Origin: Tropicimonas marinistellae
GTDB lineage: Bacteria > Pseudomonadota > Alphaproteobacteria > Rhodobacterales > Rhodobacteraceae
Length of the DNA stretch: 64,000 bases
Reading direction: 5' to 3'
NCBI RefSeq assembly: GCF_001509585.1
Contig: NZ_LNCI01000007.1
Span: 310,001-374,000, forward strand
The position numbers and the translations under genes are program-made. The notes under the pieces are model-generated. The model searched no databases. It worked only from the letters and a program-made list of their open reading frames with translations, and had not been told where the DNA came from. This document shows, in pieces, positions 26,809 to 34,918 of this stretch (its first letter is position 1; each line of letters begins with the position of its first letter).

Positions 26809-26835
26809 GTCTGGGCTCCTTCCGGGCGGTGCGGA

Positions 26836-28305
26836 TCAGGCGAGTTGGACAAGGTAGAGGACGCAGAGGAGCAGCCATCCGACCGTCAATGCGTGGAGAT
26901 AGGTGGAACTGGCCATGCGTAGGCGATGGCCGGGTGTCAGCGCGGCGGCGCGACCGGGGCCCGCGGACTGGCGCGTCCATTTCTGCCGGTCGAGACGGAA
27001 GATCACGAAGCTCTTCACCAGGGCCCCGACGATCTGGCCGAAATAGAGCAGGAACGGAAAAGAGATCGGGAAACGGGCGCTTCCACGGAATGCCGAGACG
27101 ATCGCGCAATAGACGTAGCGGGTACCCATTACCCACGCAGCATAGGCTGGCAGGATCATCGGCTCGACCAGGAGTGCCGTCAGCAGCACGCCAGTGGGGC
27201 CGGACAGCGTGGTCCAGATGGACATCCGTTGATCCAGCAGTGACCACCAGGTGAACGTGCCGATCCGCGAGGGGCCGAGCCCGAGCGCACGTCCATTGGT
27301 GCGCATCATGTTGCCGTACCAGCGGGTCATGAGGACGACCGCGCTGTCGACAAAGCCCCTGCGCGGTTGGCTTTCCATGGAAAGCGACGCGACATCCGGC
27401 AGATAGGCCGTGCGATATCCGTTCGAAAGCAGCCAGAACCACGTGGATTTGTCGTCACCGGTGAGGAATTTCACATGGCCGAGGCGCCAATGGTGAATAC
27501 TGTCGCTCTGCACCATGGCGATGAAGCCCGGATTGGTTGCCAGATCGGCGCGGAACACGGACATGCGGCCGGTGAGTGTCAGGACACGTGTCGACAGACC
27601 CATGGAACACATCATCACCTGGCGCTGCGCGAACCGCAGGTTGAACCAATCCTCAAACAGGCCCGGGCGATCGATTTCGGCATGCTCGTCGGTAGTAAGG
27701 GCACCAACACGGGCGTCGGTAAAAACAGGTGCGCACCGGACGACAAGATCCTCGGGCACGCAGCTGTCTCCGTCCACGAAGGTCACGATGTCGTGCCGGG
27801 TGGGACATTCACGGGCGATCAGTTCCAGCGACCGCGCCAGCGCATCGCGTTTGCCGGTGCCGGGTATCTGATCGATCAGCAGCTTCACGCTCGACATGTC
27901 GCGGGCCATGCCGGAGAAGGTCCGCCGGATCAGCCGGGCATCTGCCGGTTCGACCACCGAAGCGACAACGGTCGCGCCACCTTCCGCCGCTGCGGCAGCC
28001 GCGAAAACCGAGCGGTATACCCGAACGGTAACGGAAGGGTCGATCTTGTAGCTCGTGGTCAGGAAGAAGGCGTGCGGGCGAACAGGCTGGGTCGCGAAGG
28101 CCGCCTCTGCCTTCGCTTTCCGCACTGGATAGACAACCCGAACGTAAGCCAGCGCGCGACTGAAATTGAGCAATGCCCAACTGTACCGCCAGACCCCGAT
28201 GAAGCCGAGAACAATGAGCGCCCCCTTTGCCTCGCCGAGCTGGTGCAACGGAGTCGCTGAGGCCAGCAGCACCATTGCGGCCAGATATGCGGCATGTCCG
28301 AGCAT
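26836..28305 (-). CDS. alg8: Alginate polymerase glycosyltransferase Alg8
   Basis: A 489-residue inner-membrane family-2 glycosyltransferase. Hydrophobic helices flank a cytosolic GT-A domain with DGDS (metal-binding DxD), TGDDKSTWFWLL and RWYGNMMRTNGRALGLG, all close to Pseudomonas Alg8. It polymerises mannuronate from GDP-mannuronate. From memory, the catalytically needed His323 of Pseudomonas lies 27 residues after the DD pair; here that residue is Ser (within SMESQP), which should be checked by alignment. The gene lies 19 bp after algD and 27 bp before alg44. Confidence 0.92.
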   Translation of the reverse strand: MLGHAAYLAAMVLLASATPLHQLGEAKGALIVLGFIGVWRYSWALLNFSRALAYVRVVYPVRKAKAEAAFATQPVRPHAFFLTTSYKIDPSVTVRVYRSVFAAAAAAEGGATVVASVVEPADARLIRRTFSGMARDMSSVKLLIDQIPGTGKRDALARSLELIARECPTRHDIVTFVDGDSCVPEDLVVRCAPVFTDARVGALTTDEHAEIDRPGLFEDWFNLRFAQRQVMMCSMGLSTRVLTLTGRMSVFRADLATNPGFIAMVQSDSIHHWRLGHVKFLTGDDKSTWFWLLSNGYRTAYLPDVASLSMESQPRRGFVDSAVVLMTRWYGNMMRTNGRALGLGPSRIGTFTWWSLLDQRMSIWTTLSGPTGVLLTALLVEPMILPAYAAWVMGTRYVYCAIVSAFRGSARFPISFPFLLYFGQIVGALVKSFVIFRLDRQKWTRQSAGPGRAAALTPGHRLRMASSTYLHALTVGWLLLCVLYLVQLA

Positions 28306-28324
28306 TCCCGCCGGTCCCCGTCGT

Positions 28325-29644
28325 TTACCAGCAAATGCCGGAATATGTGCCGGCGGAGACCCGATGTGGGTCCAGGCGGGTCAAATCGACCATGGCCGTG
28401 GCCTCCGAGGCCGCCGTCAGTGGCGCGACCGCTTCGTCGTAGAGATTACCGACGACGATCGCTTCTGACTGGTCGATAAGATCGGCGATTTCGCCGACCA
28501 TGCGCGCCTTCAGGTCCGGGACCTTTCGGTCCGTCCGGCCGACGGCGCTCATGTCCTCCTTGAAGGCGGTGTGAACGTAGGGGTCGTACACGCTCACCTC
28601 GATACCTTCGCCGATCAGGCGCGAGGCGAGTTCCGCCAGCGGACTTTCGCGCAGGTCATCTGTCCCCGGCTTGAAGCTGATGCCGACCATGCCGACCTTT
28701 TTTGCGCCGCTCTCTTTCACCATACGTTCGGCACGGGCGATCTGCCCGGCGTTTGCCTCCAACACGGCGTCCATCAGAAAGGGAACGACCTTCTTGCTGT
28801 GAGCGAGGTGACGCAGGGCGCGCACGTCCTTGGGGAGACAAGAACCGCCAAAGGCGAAGCCGGGGCGCATGAAGTAGGAGGATATGTTGATCTTCTTGTC
28901 CGAGCAGAGGATCTTCATCACAGTCTGCCCATCCAGCCCGCAGGCCTTGGCGATATTGCCAATCTCGTTGGCGTAGGTAACCTTCACCGCACGCCAGGTG
29001 TTTGACGTGTATTTCACCATCTCGGCGGTACGCACATCGACCTTGTGAATGTCGCAGGGGAGCTGCGCGTTCAACTCGGTCAGGATCGCGCCGGTCGCCT
29101 CGTCCATGTAGCCGAAGACGATCAATCCGGGATCGTAGTTGTCCTCGATCGCGGTGCTCTCGCGCAGGAACTCCGGGTAGTATCCGATGCCCAGGTCCTC
29201 GCCCGCAGTTCGGCCGGAAATCCGTTCGATCGTCGGGATACACTGCTCTTCGGTACTGCCCGGAACGATGGTCGATCGGATGACAACGGAGTGAAAGCCC
29301 TCCTTCTCGGCCAGCGCCTCCGCTATGCTCTCGCAGGCCGAGAGAACGTAATGCAGGCCCACGGAGCCGTCTGGTGCGCTCGGAGTTCCCACGCAGATGA
29401 AGGATGCATCGGTATTCAGTACCGCCTCCTTCGCATCGAGTGTCGCACGCAAGCGCCCGGATGCGCGGCCTTCTGCAATCAGTTCATCAAGGCCGTTTTC
29501 CACGATCGGACTTTTGCCGTCGTTGATGTTCTCGACCTTGATTGGGTCCACATCCACGGCAATGACCTCATGGCCGTCCTTCGCCAGGCAAGCCGCCGAG
29601 ACGACCCCGACGTACCCAATTCCAAAAATGCTAATTCGCGCCAT
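28325..29644 (-). CDS. algD: GDP-mannose 6-dehydrogenase
   Basis: A 439-residue UDP/GDP-sugar dehydrogenase. The NAD site is ISIFGIGYVGVVSAACLA (residues 4-21). The catalytic Cys269 is in FAFGGSCLPKD, aligned with Cys268 of Pseudomonas AlgD, and GISFKPGTDDLRESP follows. It performs the committed four-electron oxidation of GDP-mannose to GDP-mannuronate. ATG 29644 was chosen by the position of the dinucleotide fold; the upstream in-frame extension is not conserved in character. It is the first gene of the polymer operon, preceded by a 542-bp non-coding region. Confidence 0.96.
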   Translation of the reverse strand: MARISIFGIGYVGVVSAACLAKDGHEVIAVDVDPIKVENINDGKSPIVENGLDELIAEGRASGRLRATLDAKEAVLNTDASFICVGTPSAPDGSVGLHYVLSACESIAEALAEKEGFHSVVIRSTIVPGSTEEQCIPTIERISGRTAGEDLGIGYYPEFLRESTAIEDNYDPGLIVFGYMDEATGAILTELNAQLPCDIHKVDVRTAEMVKYTSNTWRAVKVTYANEIGNIAKACGLDGQTVMKILCSDKKINISSYFMRPGFAFGGSCLPKDVRALRHLAHSKKVVPFLMDAVLEANAGQIARAERMVKESGAKKVGMVGISFKPGTDDLRESPLAELASRLIGEGIEVSVYDPYVHTAFKEDMSAVGRTDRKVPDLKARMVGEIADLIDQSEAIVVGNLYDEAVAPLTAASEATAMVDLTRLDPHRVSAGTYSGICW

Positions 29645-30186
29645 CTGGCAAATCCCGATGCTTGGTCTGTTTAGCGAACCCGAGCGCCCGCTGTTTCCGC
29701 AAACAGCCTGCGGTTTTCTGCGAGTGCGAAGGAGTCGGGAAAAGCGGCGACAAGCCACAGAAATGCCGAAATTCAGGATGTATGGATTTGCAGATTCCCC
29801 GCAAAAAAGTCGTAGAAAAATGCAATAAATGGCTCAATTCCTGTGGATTAAGGCTGAACCGTGGCAAACAGCGATGCTGCATTGCGGCTGGAAACAATAC
29901 GTTTCTGTAGTCGACACAATGCTATGCGCTCGATACACAGCGAGATTTTTGTGCATTCGCGTGCAAAGGCGCAGAGTTTTCGGCCCAATTTGGTGATCGG
30001 CAGGATTTCTCAGGCCGCACACAGATCTTTTCGCACGAATCCGCACGTTCCAGATGTTTTCACTGTCGTGCCTTCCAATGGCCCGTTTGTTTCCCAGAAC
30101 TGAAATCGAATATCCGCACCGGCCATTCTCCAAGCCGGACGGAATGAAACCACTCAATTCGAACCGACACGACGAAGGGCACCATT
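29645..30186. other. Non-coding region between divergent algD and beta-helix/RTX gene
   Basis: No credible gene is seen in these 542 bp. The stretch is visibly more AT-rich than its surroundings (for example 29800-29835 and 29940-30060) and must carry promoters for both divergent units. Apart from the inverted repeat at 29690-29707 I could not assign a clear operator or sigma-factor site. Confidence 0.6.
29690..29707. promoter_or_regulatory. Inverted repeat in the algD leader
   Basis: A perfect 7-bp inverted repeat, GCTGTTT-CCGC-AAACAGC, lies 46-63 bp upstream of the algD ATG. It could be an operator or an RNA hairpin in the 5' leader of the polymer operon. The regulator is unknown. Confidence 0.4.
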
Positions 30187-32172
30187 GTGACAACCCTCCT
30201 CCCTCCCGCGCAAAGCGGCACCAGCACGCTGACGCTGGCTGAAATCGCAAGTTTAGAAAACCTCCGGGCACTGCTCGATTCACTCGGACCGGGTGCGGTC
30301 GTGCGGTACGGCGGCCATGACAGCACGACAGTCCTGTTCGCGGGCGACGCAGGCGCGGACGATGCGGAGGTTTTCCATGTGGAACTCGGCGACAGCCTTA
30401 TGATCGTGAATGACGGGCTCACCGGTAGCCGGACGTTGCGCCTGGAGACCGGGCACGGCGTCGAAGCGGGCGATCAGATCTGGATTTCCACCGAGATCGA
30501 CGCCGCTGACACCTATGCCAACGGCGATGAAAGCTGGAGCGATGGCGTACTGACGCTGTCCTTCCTCGTGGCGGTCGAGCGGGTCGGCGGCAACTCCATT
30601 GCGCTTGAGGAACGCTTGCCCTTCGATCTACCCGCCGGCAGCTTTTCGGTGCACGTGGTCGAATCCGCAGACAGCCTGAACGACCCGAACCTGTCCTTTG
30701 CCGAGACGATGGAGCTTGCCCTGGCGACGACACCACAAGAATCCGTCGTGATCGATGTGGCCGCGGGCACGTCCCTTGTGGAACTGCAGGCCATCGTCGA
30801 TGAGGCCGCGGATGGCGCCGTGGTTCGCCTCGCCGCCGGGACCTTCACGTTCGAAGCAACGTTGAATATCGCCCGCTCCGACATCGCACTGGAAGGAGCC
30901 GGTGCTGGAAAGACCGTCATCGTCGCGACGGCCGATGGTGCCGGCAATCCGACGATCCAGATCGGTCCATCGATTTACAACGCCGATCTGGGCGCGGCAA
31001 TCGCACTGACCGAAACCGCCACGGCCGGTTCCAGTACGTTGCGCCTGGAGAACGGGCACGGGCTGCAAGCCGGGGATCGGATCTGGATCACGCGCGAGAA
31101 CACGGCGGAATTCTTCGAAGAGATCGGAGATACCAAATGGCAAGACGACGCGCCGCTGCGGACATTCCTCGTAGAAGTGGTGAGTGTTGGCGGGAACTCG
31201 GTCGCACTCGCGGAGCAACTTCCCTTCGAGTTCACCCCAGACGAAAGCACCGTGCAAACCATCGGTATGGTCGACGACGTGTCGATTTCCGGGCTAACGC
31301 TGGCCAATTCGTACGGTGAGTCCGATCCGTCGCTGTTCGAAAACACGATCAGCGCAGAAACACGTGCTGTCTCGCTGAGCGTCAGCGGCACGGACGGCCT
31401 GTCACTAAGGAACATCGACATCATTGATCCTGCGTCTCACGGTCTCGCGCTTGCCAAGACGATCAACGCAGACGTCGACGGGCTATGGGTGCACGGTGCT
31501 CACAACAAGGGTTCGGGCGGAAATGGCTATGCGCTGTGGATTCGCGACGTCTACAACAGCGAGTTCACCAACCTGACCTTGGAAGACACCCGCCATGGCG
31601 TGCTTTTCAGCAGCTACACCAGCGCGACCGACAATTACGTACACGTCGCGCATACCAACCGGGACATCAACTTCCACGGGGGGCGCGATCAGGACAACGT
31701 CGTCGTGGTCGACTCGCTGGTCCGCGACGGCGCAGAGCAAGAGTACCTGGGGACCACGCTCTTCGTGAACGAAGGCGAAACCTACGGTGCGCCGACCGAT
31801 CCGGACGCCAACGCCGTCAGCTTCGGTTATGTTGTCGGCACGGTGCGCAAGGATCTCATCTACGCCGACGAGTCTGGGGCCGAAATCTACGCTTTCGAGG
31901 CGGCCGATACGATCCACACTGCGCGCGGTGACGATATCGTCTATGCCGAGACCGGCCATGATACGATCTACGCATCGTCTGGACAGGACCATATCGACGG
32001 TGGGTCCGGTGCCGACACCGTAATCTTCACTGGCGCGGTAAGCGACTATGCGATTTCAGCTACTGCCGAGGGCATGGCTGTCTCCAGTTGGAATAGCAGG
32101 ACAGTGGTCATTGATGTCGAGACGTTCGTGTTCGATGGAGTTCACTACGCCGAAGCTGACCTCATAGCATGA
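30187..32172 (+). CDS. Secreted parallel beta-helix protein with C-terminal RTX-type repeats
   Basis: A 661-residue protein without a classical signal peptide. A region of about 70 residues occurs twice: SRTLRLETGHGVEAGDQIWI to VGGNSIALEERLPFDL (about 80-150), and SSTLRLENGHGLQAGDRIWI to VGGNSVALAEQLPFEF (about 280-350). The middle is a parallel beta-helix with LTLEDTRHGVLFSSYTSATD and RDINFHGGRDQDNVVVVDS. The C-terminus has aspartate-glycine repeats (GDDIVYAETGHDTI, GGSGADTVIF), typical of type I secretion substrates. Azotobacter AlgE epimerases have a similar plan, but their DPHE motif is absent (DPASHG occurs instead). The start is GTG. It is divergent from algD, so a polymer-modifying or polymer-binding role is likely (inference). 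Confidence 0.75.
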   Translation: MTTLLPPAQSGTSTLTLAEIASLENLRALLDSLGPGAVVRYGGHDSTTVLFAGDAGADDAEVFHVELGDSLMIVNDGLTGSRTLRLETGHGVEAGDQIWISTEIDAADTYANGDESWSDGVLTLSFLVAVERVGGNSIALEERLPFDLPAGSFSVHVVESADSLNDPNLSFAETMELALATTPQESVVIDVAAGTSLVELQAIVDEAADGAVVRLAAGTFTFEATLNIARSDIALEGAGAGKTVIVATADGAGNPTIQIGPSIYNADLGAAIALTETATAGSSTLRLENGHGLQAGDRIWITRENTAEFFEEIGDTKWQDDAPLRTFLVEVVSVGGNSVALAEQLPFEFTPDESTVQTIGMVDDVSISGLTLANSYGESDPSLFENTISAETRAVSLSVSGTDGLSLRNIDIIDPASHGLALAKTINADVDGLWVHGAHNKGSGGNGYALWIRDVYNSEFTNLTLEDTRHGVLFSSYTSATDNYVHVAHTNRDINFHGGRDQDNVVVVDSLVRDGAEQEYLGTTLFVNEGETYGAPTDPDANAVSFGYVVGTVRKDLIYADESGAEIYAFEAADTIHTARGDDIVYAETGHDTIYASSGQDHIDGGSGADTVIFTGAVSDYAISATAEGMAVSSWNSRTVVIDVETFVFDGVHYAEADLIA

Positions 32173-32185
32173 CGCAAGGGGTGCG

Positions 32186-32207
32186 AGGCGGCGGGGTACC
32201 GCCGCCT
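32186..32207. terminator. Hairpin between convergent genes
   Basis: A perfect 9-bp stem, AGGCGGCGG / CCGCCGCCT, with a GGTA loop lies 13 bp after the beta-helix gene and 26 bp from the end of the convergent LuxR-type gene. It can serve as a terminator in both directions. Confidence 0.65.
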
Positions 32208-32233
32208 GCGCCGTTGTCGCCTGCCGAATGATC

Positions 32234-32905
32234 TCAGATCAACCGGTTCGTTAGCGCGTACTGGACGATCTCGGACCGGTTACTGAGATTGAGCTTCCTT
32301 GCGGCCCGCGACTTGTATGTGTTGATCGTCCGCTCACTCAGGCCGAGATCCTCGGAAATCTGCTTGAGCCCCTTGCCACGCGCGAACGCACAGAGGACCG
32401 CGTTCTCGCGCGGGCTCAGTTTGTCGCCAACACGCGACGCAACACGTGACGCCAGAACATCCGCCGGCAAGCCATCGGCGGACGAAACCGCCCGGCTGAC
32501 GTAGATCGCTCCACGATGGGCGCTCAAAGTCGCGAGAAGGAGGTGTTCCGGGTCGTCCGATTTGCTGACGTGGCAGAAAGGACTGCCGTCGCCCGGCGGC
32601 TCAAAATGGCCGCCCGCCGCGTCAGACGAATAGGCGACGAATGCCGCGTCCTTCCGCAACGAACGGACGCGCGCCACAAAGGCGCCGATGTTCTCATCGA
32701 TCTGGCAAGGGTCAAAAATCACTACATTGCAGGGCGCCACATCCCGGTCGGAGGCCGGTTGGCCATCCTTCATCGGAATCACGCGCCCCTGAATCATCCC
32801 GCTCTCTGCGAGAAGCACCGATACACCCTTGGCCAGAACGGGATTTTCTTCTGCGATGCCGGCGACGATCGTCGACGGCTTCGCTAGGGTCGAAAAGTAG
32901 ACCAT
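32234..32905 (-). CDS. LuxR-family transcriptional regulator with receiver-like N-terminus
   Basis: A 223-residue regulator. The C-terminal GerE/LuxR helix-turn-helix is clear: DKLSPRENAVLCAFARGKGL, KQISEDLGLSERTINTYKSR, AARKLNL. The N-terminal 120 residues follow a receiver-like order of strands and helices (TIVAGIAEENPVLAKGVSVL, then VVIFDP) but lack the usual acidic pair, so conventional phosphorylation is uncertain. ATG 32905 fits the start of the receiver-like fold; a GTG at 32938 with an upstream GAGGGG is an alternative. It is convergent with the beta-helix/RTX gene beside the polymer operon, so it may regulate exopolysaccharide genes (inference). Confidence 0.82.
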   Translation of the reverse strand: MVYFSTLAKPSTIVAGIAEENPVLAKGVSVLLAESGMIQGRVIPMKDGQPASDRDVAPCNVVIFDPCQIDENIGAFVARVRSLRKDAAFVAYSSDAAGGHFEPPGDGSPFCHVSKSDDPEHLLLATLSAHRGAIYVSRAVSSADGLPADVLASRVASRVGDKLSPRENAVLCAFARGKGLKQISEDLGLSERTINTYKSRAARKLNLSNRSEIVQYALTNRLI

Positions 32906-33250
32906 TCCCAATCCTGATCCTCGAGTCGGTTGAGCCACCCACCCCTCGACGTGGTTTCAGCTAGCGTGGCTTTCGTCAAATAGGCAACCGCGCATCTTGA
33001 TTCCGCCAATCTTGAGTGGAGAATTGCCTATTGTTTGACATGTATTCGACGGATTGACCGCGTACCCAGCCTTCATGACACGCCGAATGCCCTTCAGAGT
33101 CGGATTAGTTGGTGCCGCCTCAAATGCACTTCCACCGCAGCGGAATTGTGCGTGGACCACGCAGGGCGGCGCGACCCAAGCGGTTCGAGCCTTCAGTATT
33201 CCTTTACGTGAATCCACCAATTCTTCGGCGTGCAGGGTTGGAGGTGGTGC
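32906..33250. other. Non-coding region between divergent LuxR-type gene and small gene
   Basis: About 345 bp with no convincing gene. It is moderately AT-rich and must hold the promoters of the divergent LuxR-type regulator and the small plus-strand gene at 33251. I see no clear palindrome or terminator in it. Confidence 0.5.
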
Positions 33251-33517
33251 ATGAACGACATCTCACAGATCGTCGACAAGCTTCTGTGTGCGGCGGCGCA
33301 TGCAGCGGAACTGGGTCTGGACAACGCAGCGCGTCAAATCAGCGTCGCAGCGGGTGTTGCACTTGCCGAAGCACAAGAACTGGCACTCGACGAGGTCGCT
33401 GCGTCGAACGCACAGGAGACCGGACAAGCGACGGGGAAAGACGCCTCCAACGTCATTCAATTCCCATCGGCAGCCAGCCAACAGCGCTCTCTTCCGCCGG
33501 TCAATCAACAACGGTAG
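33251..33517 (+). CDS. Small hypothetical protein
   Basis: An 88-residue protein that I do not recognise. ATG 33251 has a good GGAGGTGG site 4 bp upstream. The first 50 residues are a probable amphipathic helix rich in Ala, Leu and Glu (VDKLLCAAAHAAELGLDNAA and AAGVALAEAQELALDEV). The tail is polar and contains NVIQFPSAA, a motif often seen near the ends of small roseobacter proteins. No signal peptide or membrane segment is visible. It may be a single gene; the next gene is convergent. Confidence 0.55.
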   Translation: MNDISQIVDKLLCAAAHAAELGLDNAARQISVAAGVALAEAQELALDEVAASNAQETGQATGKDASNVIQFPSAASQQRSLPPVNQQR

Positions 33518-33752
33518 CGACCGTCTTTCGACGATCGCATGGCACGCCAAAAAAACCGCTGGCATGGTGAAGAGCCCCAATCAGCCAGACGCCATTAATC
33601 TTGCTTGCGTCATGGTCTGCTGGATGGTCCCAAACGCCTACGTGCCGACGTTGCGGCGACATCGAACGCATGCACGTTCCGGGCGGCGCCGACCGGGTAT
33701 CGGAAGCGGTGGATGACCCCGTCTCCGACCCTTTCCCGGCCGGCGGCGATTG

Positions 33753-34805
33753 CTACATGGACGAGTTCTCTTCGATCAGCTCCACAGCGCGTTGATACAA
33801 TCCGCTGCCGTCGAGCCCCTTTTCGTCCATCTCTGCGATCCACCCATCGATCGTCGCCTGGGACGCTTCCCTCCAGCGCGCGACTTCCTCCGCGGGAAGT
33901 TCCACGATGGTCGCCCCGTTCGCTATCGCCTGGTCACGCGGCGGGGTATCGTCCGCCTGCATCTGTTTGCCCGCAAGAGCGGAGAGCTCGAGCCCCGAAT
34001 TCGCATCGATTACCGCCTTGAGATCGTCGGGCAGGGCATCGTAGCGATCCCGGTTCATCCCGAGAATGAAAGTCGCCGTGTAGAGCGCGTCGTCGCCAAA
34101 CGTCGTGTGGTAGTCGACAAGTTCGTTAACCTTCAACGCACCGGTGACTTCCCACGGGATAACGGTGGCGTCGATCACGCCTTTGGACAGCGCCTCCGGC
34201 ACCGCCGGGACAGGCATGCCGATGGGCGTTGCGCCAAGAGATTTGAACATCTGGTTCGTGACCCGTGTCGGCGAGCGCAACTTCACGCCGTTCAGGTCCT
34301 CCAGCTTCTCGATGGGCTCCTTGGAATGGATGATGCCCGGGCCGTGCACCCAGAGGCCGAGAACCTTCATGTCCTTGAAGTCCTCGTCCAGCATCGTCTC
34401 TTCCGCCAATTGCCAGAACGACCGGGAAACCGCCTCCGCATCGGTCATGATGAAAGGAAGTTCAAACACTTCGGTCCGCGGGAAGCGGCCGGGAGTGTAG
34501 CCGGGCAATGTCCAGACGATATCCGCAACGCCATCGATAGCCTGATCGACCAGTTCGGGCGGCTTGCCGCCAAGCTGCATCGACGGGAAATGCTGGATCT
34601 CGATCCGGCCGCCGGATTCCTCCTGGATCTTCGCCATCCAGGGTTCGAGGATGTTTTTCGGCACGCTTGCCTGGGGGGGCAGCATCTGGTGCAGCCGCAA
34701 CGTCACATCAGCCGCGACCGCAAGGCTGGACGTCGCGGCCAGCGACAAGGCCGCCATCCCGATGGCGCCGACAACGCGCAGTGGCGTTTTTGCTATTTGT
34801 TTCAT
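33753..34805 (-). CDS. TRAP transporter solute-binding protein (DctP family), orphan
   Basis: A 350-residue periplasmic binding protein with a signal peptide ending LAVAADV. The mature part includes LRLHQMLPPQASVPKN, LNGVKLRSPTRVTNQMF and the typical IDATVIPWEVTG. ATG 34805 has a GGGAGG site 8 bp upstream and is preferred to the in-frame start at 34823. No DctQ or DctM gene is adjacent. It lies 113 bp downstream of a cytochrome P450 electron-transfer operon in the same direction, suggesting uptake of the P450 substrate or a related compound (inference). Confidence 0.9.
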   Translation of the reverse strand: MKQIAKTPLRVVGAIGMAALSLAATSSLAVAADVTLRLHQMLPPQASVPKNILEPWMAKIQEESGGRIEIQHFPSMQLGGKPPELVDQAIDGVADIVWTLPGYTPGRFPRTEVFELPFIMTDAEAVSRSFWQLAEETMLDEDFKDMKVLGLWVHGPGIIHSKEPIEKLEDLNGVKLRSPTRVTNQMFKSLGATPIGMPVPAVPEALSKGVIDATVIPWEVTGALKVNELVDYHTTFGDDALYTATFILGMNRDRYDALPDDLKAVIDANSGLELSALAGKQMQADDTPPRDQAIANGATIVELPAEEVARWREASQATIDGWIAEMDEKGLDGSGLYQRAVELIEENSSM

Positions 34806-34918
34806 GGTATCCTCCCTCTTCAACGATGTGGCCCATATCGACCTGTTCGCCGTCGATTGGGCAAGTCACGATTTGACTTTCTCTGCTTTTTCCTCTGGGT
34901 CTGACTAACCGGGCAATG

